Source: Streptomyces sp. HNM0575 (GTDB taxonomy: Bacteria; Actinomycetota; Actinomycetes; Streptomycetales; Streptomycetaceae). From it: DNA of 64,000 nt. A program made the position numbers and the translations under genes. This document shows, piece after piece, positions 62,501 to 64,000 of this stretch; positions within the stretch are counted from its first letter, which is position 1; every line of letters starts with the position of its first letter. The notes beneath the pieces are model-generated. The model worked only from the letters and a program-made list of their open reading frames with translations. It made no database searches and was not told where the DNA came from. The stretch is from positions 248,001-312,000 of the forward strand of contig NZ_JAASAG010000007.1 in NCBI RefSeq assembly GCF_012726265.1, read 5' to 3'.

Positions 62501-63143
62501 CGAGCGACTCGCTGTTGCCGGCGGCCGGTGAGTGCGTGAGGTGGCCGTCGCGCACGCCGGGGCCGAGCGGTGCCCCCGTCTCGTCGATGTCGAAGAAGTC
62601 GGCGTTGATGGCCGCGACGGTACGGCGGCCCTTGCCCGGGTCGTACGAGTCGACCTGCTCGCTCAGGGGCTCGCGGGTGGACACCTCTCCGCTGGAGAGG
62701 TATTCGGCGCGGGTGCCTCCGTCCTTGCTGCTGCCGTCGCCGGTACTACCTGAACTGCCGTCGCGCATCTTGCTGTTGTCGTCGCCGCCGTCTCCGCGGC
62801 TGCTTTCGCTACTGCTTCCGCTGCCGCTTCCGCCGCCGAGTCTCACGCTGAGGGCGTCCGCCCGGAGCCACTTGTCGGACTCCAGCCGCTGGAAGGACGT
62901 CAGCCGGGCGCCCGGTGCGACGGGGCGGCTGGTGCGGGACAGCTCCATGCCGTCGCCGTCCGGTATCCCGGCGGGCAGGGCGGCCCCTGCCGTCGGACGG
63001 GCTGTGTGCTGTGGGGCGCTGATCCGTGTCGTCGTCGCTGCTGTCGATGAGGGTGCCTGAAAGGCCGCCAGAAACGAAAAAGCGGTCACTGCGGTGAGCA
63101 ACGACCGGGCGAGGACTCTTCTGCGTACGTTTACTCGTATCAC
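59523..63143 (-). CDS. Large secreted phosphodiester glycosidase plus metallophosphoesterase
   Basis: About 1206 residues, exported (ARSLLTAVTAFSFLAAFQAP signal). The N-terminal half is a phosphodiester glycosidase (NAGPA-type) domain: RRTVAAINADFFDIDETGAP, HVMSVDGRQAASDGVTLTEL and LGAYNALNLDGGGSSTLLVR. An Ig-like beta region and a carbohydrate-binding-like module (SFTMWIKSDGKGAWPSLHLK) follow. The C-terminal part is a calcineurin-type metallophosphoesterase: WRFAVISDAQFVARDPGSP, FVVVNGDLVDEGSKEDL, YYVPGNHEVMGG and VVVQHVPPRDPTGQ, with the metal ligands intact. It probably degrades a sugar-phosphate polymer such as teichoic acid. GTG at 63143 (AGGGG upstream) is preferred over 63197. Confidence 0.88.
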   Translation of the reverse strand: MIRVNVRRRVLARSLLTAVTAFSFLAAFQAPSSTAATTTRISAPQHTARPTAGAALPAGIPDGDGMELSRTSRPVAPGARLTSFQRLESDKWLRADALSVRLGGGSGSGSSSESSRGDGGDDNSKMRDGSSGSTGDGSSKDGGTRAEYLSSGEVSTREPLSEQVDSYDPGKGRRTVAAINADFFDIDETGAPLGPGVRDGHLTHSPAAGNSESLGFGPDAAGRILGLYFDGTLTLPSGKQPLTAYNAANVPVDGIGAYNSRWGKADRDLTTDDDPESTEVRLRHGRVTRVLDEPGSGPISDGTTVLVGRDSGAKALDGLKAGDRVSLEYHMRTDDGSAVPRTAVGGRGLLVVDGKAQNWEGRPNNETAPRTAVGFSKDGTTMHVMSVDGRQAASDGVTLTELARMMKDLGAYNALNLDGGGSSTLLVREPGAKRPQLENSPSDGEEREVPNGLALTAPKGSGKLKDYWVEPAADPASAPTADNMPVGHPERVFPGLTRKLTAAGYDESYGPAGGGGPQWSASRPGVGTVDGRGVFRARHAGSTRVSAHRGRAHGSTRLSVVGGLSRIRPTRERVGLADGAAEGSFGIVGFDSQGTSAPVDPADCRLEYDRSLFSVSPDDARGGFTVKARDGQESASGIVTVDVQGHKSKLAVTVGLHDEKTAGFDDAAEWKFSAARAEGSLAPDPDGREGMGLRMTYDFGRSTATRAAYATPPQEVPVPGQPLSFTMWIKSDGKGAWPSLHLKDGAGTDQVLRGEHLTEPGWQQVTFDVPETVTYPLRLHRFYLAETRPGEQYTGEVVLDELTARVPPDVDLPEATRPHDPLISTAADVAGRDWRFAVISDAQFVARDPGSPVVQQARRTLREIRAARPDFVVVNGDLVDEGSKEDLRFARRVLEEELGDAVDWYYVPGNHEVMGGSIADFTAEFGPAQRTFDHKGTRFVTLDTSSLTVRGGGYAQLQELRRQLDEAAGDPSVSSVVVVQHVPPRDPTGQHASELTDRMEADLLEHWLGRFRARTGKGAAFVGSHVGVFDASRVDGVPYLVNGNSGKAPAAPPGSGGFTGWSLLGVDRTDRPGGSGGSGGSGGGVGGHGRDWIAAQTRAHVDGLTMDAPDELRVGGSARAAATVVQGSGDTARKVPVGWPLSADWSGSGNLCVKGGRATAADDVRTRCAASYDPRTGSLTAYRPGVVTLAVDVNGERTERQVRILR

Positions 63144-63421
63144 AACATCCCCTATGAACACGGCTGTTGCGTACGCGATTTGCGCACAGCGCCGCAAAGC
63201 GTCTCAGCGCATGCCGGGACGCACCAGATGTCCGAAGAGAATTCGAAGAGAACGATGCCCTTCAACTCCAGGGCCACCGCGTTCAGTTGGGCGGGGGAAA
63301 AACCGGGCCGGGGCCGGGGCCGGGCGGCGGCGTGACGGAAGCCGTACCGGCACCCACCGCCAGGAGCCCAAAGCCGGGAAGGGACCCACCGCCAAGGAGG
63401 GCCCCACCGCCAGGACTTCGC

Positions 63422-64000
63422 CTACCGCTTGGCCTTCGGCGCCCGCTTCCGCGCGTTCCCCCCGGACGAACTCCCCTTGCGCGCGGCCTTCCTGGCGCCG
63501 GCGGCCGTCGGCGGTGCGTCGCTCACGCGGTCCCCGAGCACATCGCGCAGGAACTTCCCCGTGTGGCTCGCGGGAACCGCCGCCACCTGCTCCGGGGAGC
63601 CCTCGGCGACGATCAGGCCGCCCGCGTAACCACCCTCGGGACCCATGTCGACGACCCAGTCCGCGGTCTTGATGACGTCCAGGTTGTGCTCGATGACGAT
63701 CACCGTGTTGCCCTTGTCGACCAGGCCGTCCAGCACCGAGATCAGCTTGCGGATGTCCTCGAAGTGCAGCCCCGTCGTGGGCTCGTCGAGCACGTACACG
63801 GTCCGTCCCGTGGAGCGCTTCTGGAGCTCGCTCGCCAGCTTCACGCGCTGTGCCTCGCCGCCCGACAGGGTCGGTGCGGGCTGCCCGAGCCGTACGTAAC
63901 CCAGCCCCACGTCGTTCAGCGTCCGCAGGTGGCGGGCGATCGCGGGCACCGCCTCGAAGAACTCCGTCGCCTGCTCGATGGGCATCTCCAGCACCTCGGA
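63422..64000 (-). CDS. uvrA: UvrABC system protein A, C-terminal part
   Basis: The frame is open to the right edge, so this is the last 193 residues. UvrA is the ATPase that finds DNA damage and loads UvrB. Visible parts of the second ABC module are the signature APTLSGGEAQRVKLASELQK, Walker B VYVLDEPTTGLHFEDI, and the switch His VIVIEHNLDVIKTADWVVDM, then DMGPEGGYAGGLIVAEGSPE. The first ABC module and zinc parts are outside. The tail is a Lys/Arg-rich disordered end (GSSSGGNARKRAPKAKR). The 63144-63421 gap has GCCAAGG-type low-complexity repeats (CACCGCCA-like) and no gene I can support. Confidence 0.97.
   Translation of the reverse strand, partial: SEVLEMPIEQATEFFEAVPAIARHLRTLNDVGLGYVRLGQPAPTLSGGEAQRVKLASELQKRSTGRTVYVLDEPTTGLHFEDIRKLISVLDGLVDKGNTVIVIEHNLDVIKTADWVVDMGPEGGYAGGLIVAEGSPEQVAAVPASHTGKFLRDVLGDRVSDAPPTAAGARKAARKGSSSGGNARKRAPKAKR

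Overview
The window is about 72% GC with strongly C/G-ended codons. It carries Streptomyces-style core genes: an ANTAR regulator next to a liv operon, polA, a four-domain rpsA, coaE, uvrB, uvrA and terC/terD genes. It looks like a stretch of a Streptomyces (or very close actinomycete) chromosome core with small accessory insertions. I see no prophage, IS element, CRISPR array or rRNA operon.

Left part (1-15 kb): the end of a PPOX-like gene, a zinc-metalloprotease-like protein, chorismate mutase, pyruvate kinase, a SIMPL protein and a VOC protein. Next comes a two-gene siderophore-type operon (PLP decarboxylase plus N-hydroxylase, desAB-like) behind an iron-box-like sequence, a Tat-secreted beta-helix protein, and an aminopeptidase N with unusual codon choice. 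Beside these lies a small module: a HTH/LAGLIDADG-like protein next to a 73-nt class I tRNA with a CAA anticodon.

15-30 kb: PdtaR faces a five-gene branched-chain amino acid ABC transporter operon (livK-hairpin-livH-livM-livG-livF). Then come a proline-rich membrane protein, a hotdog thioesterase, a 3' remnant of an FdhF/YdeP molybdopterin oxidoreductase, polA, a secreted lytic transglycosylase, a small secreted protein and a methyltransferase.

30-45 kb: rpsA has a good HrdB-type promoter, a leader of about 180 nt and a strong terminator. It is followed by a secreted pectate-lyase-like protein, a PAC2 protein, coaE, TPR and membrane proteins, a maleylpyruvate-isomerase-like protein, a small protein with a V-x-G-S-V-I-Q tail, a large SF2 helicase with membrane-like segments, a secreted S33 peptidase, a Mut7-C protein and acylphosphatase.

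45-64 kb: a uridine-kinase-like protein without a P-loop, a GATase, a solitary PemK-like protein, an MHYT sensor, a PIG-L deacetylase, an MFS exporter, an Ogt-type alkyltransferase, a secreted GDPD and uvrB. Then comes a ter stress-response set (terD, a TerD/ATPase-like fusion, terC). terC is preceded by what I read as a yybP-ykoY (Mn2+) riboswitch whose closing helix competes with a hairpin that hides the Shine-Dalgarno. The window ends in a very large phosphodiester-glycosidase/metallophosphoesterase protein and the 3' end of uvrA.

Recurrent features are in-frame Gly/Ser/Pro microsatellite expansions and short tandem duplications that span stop codons.
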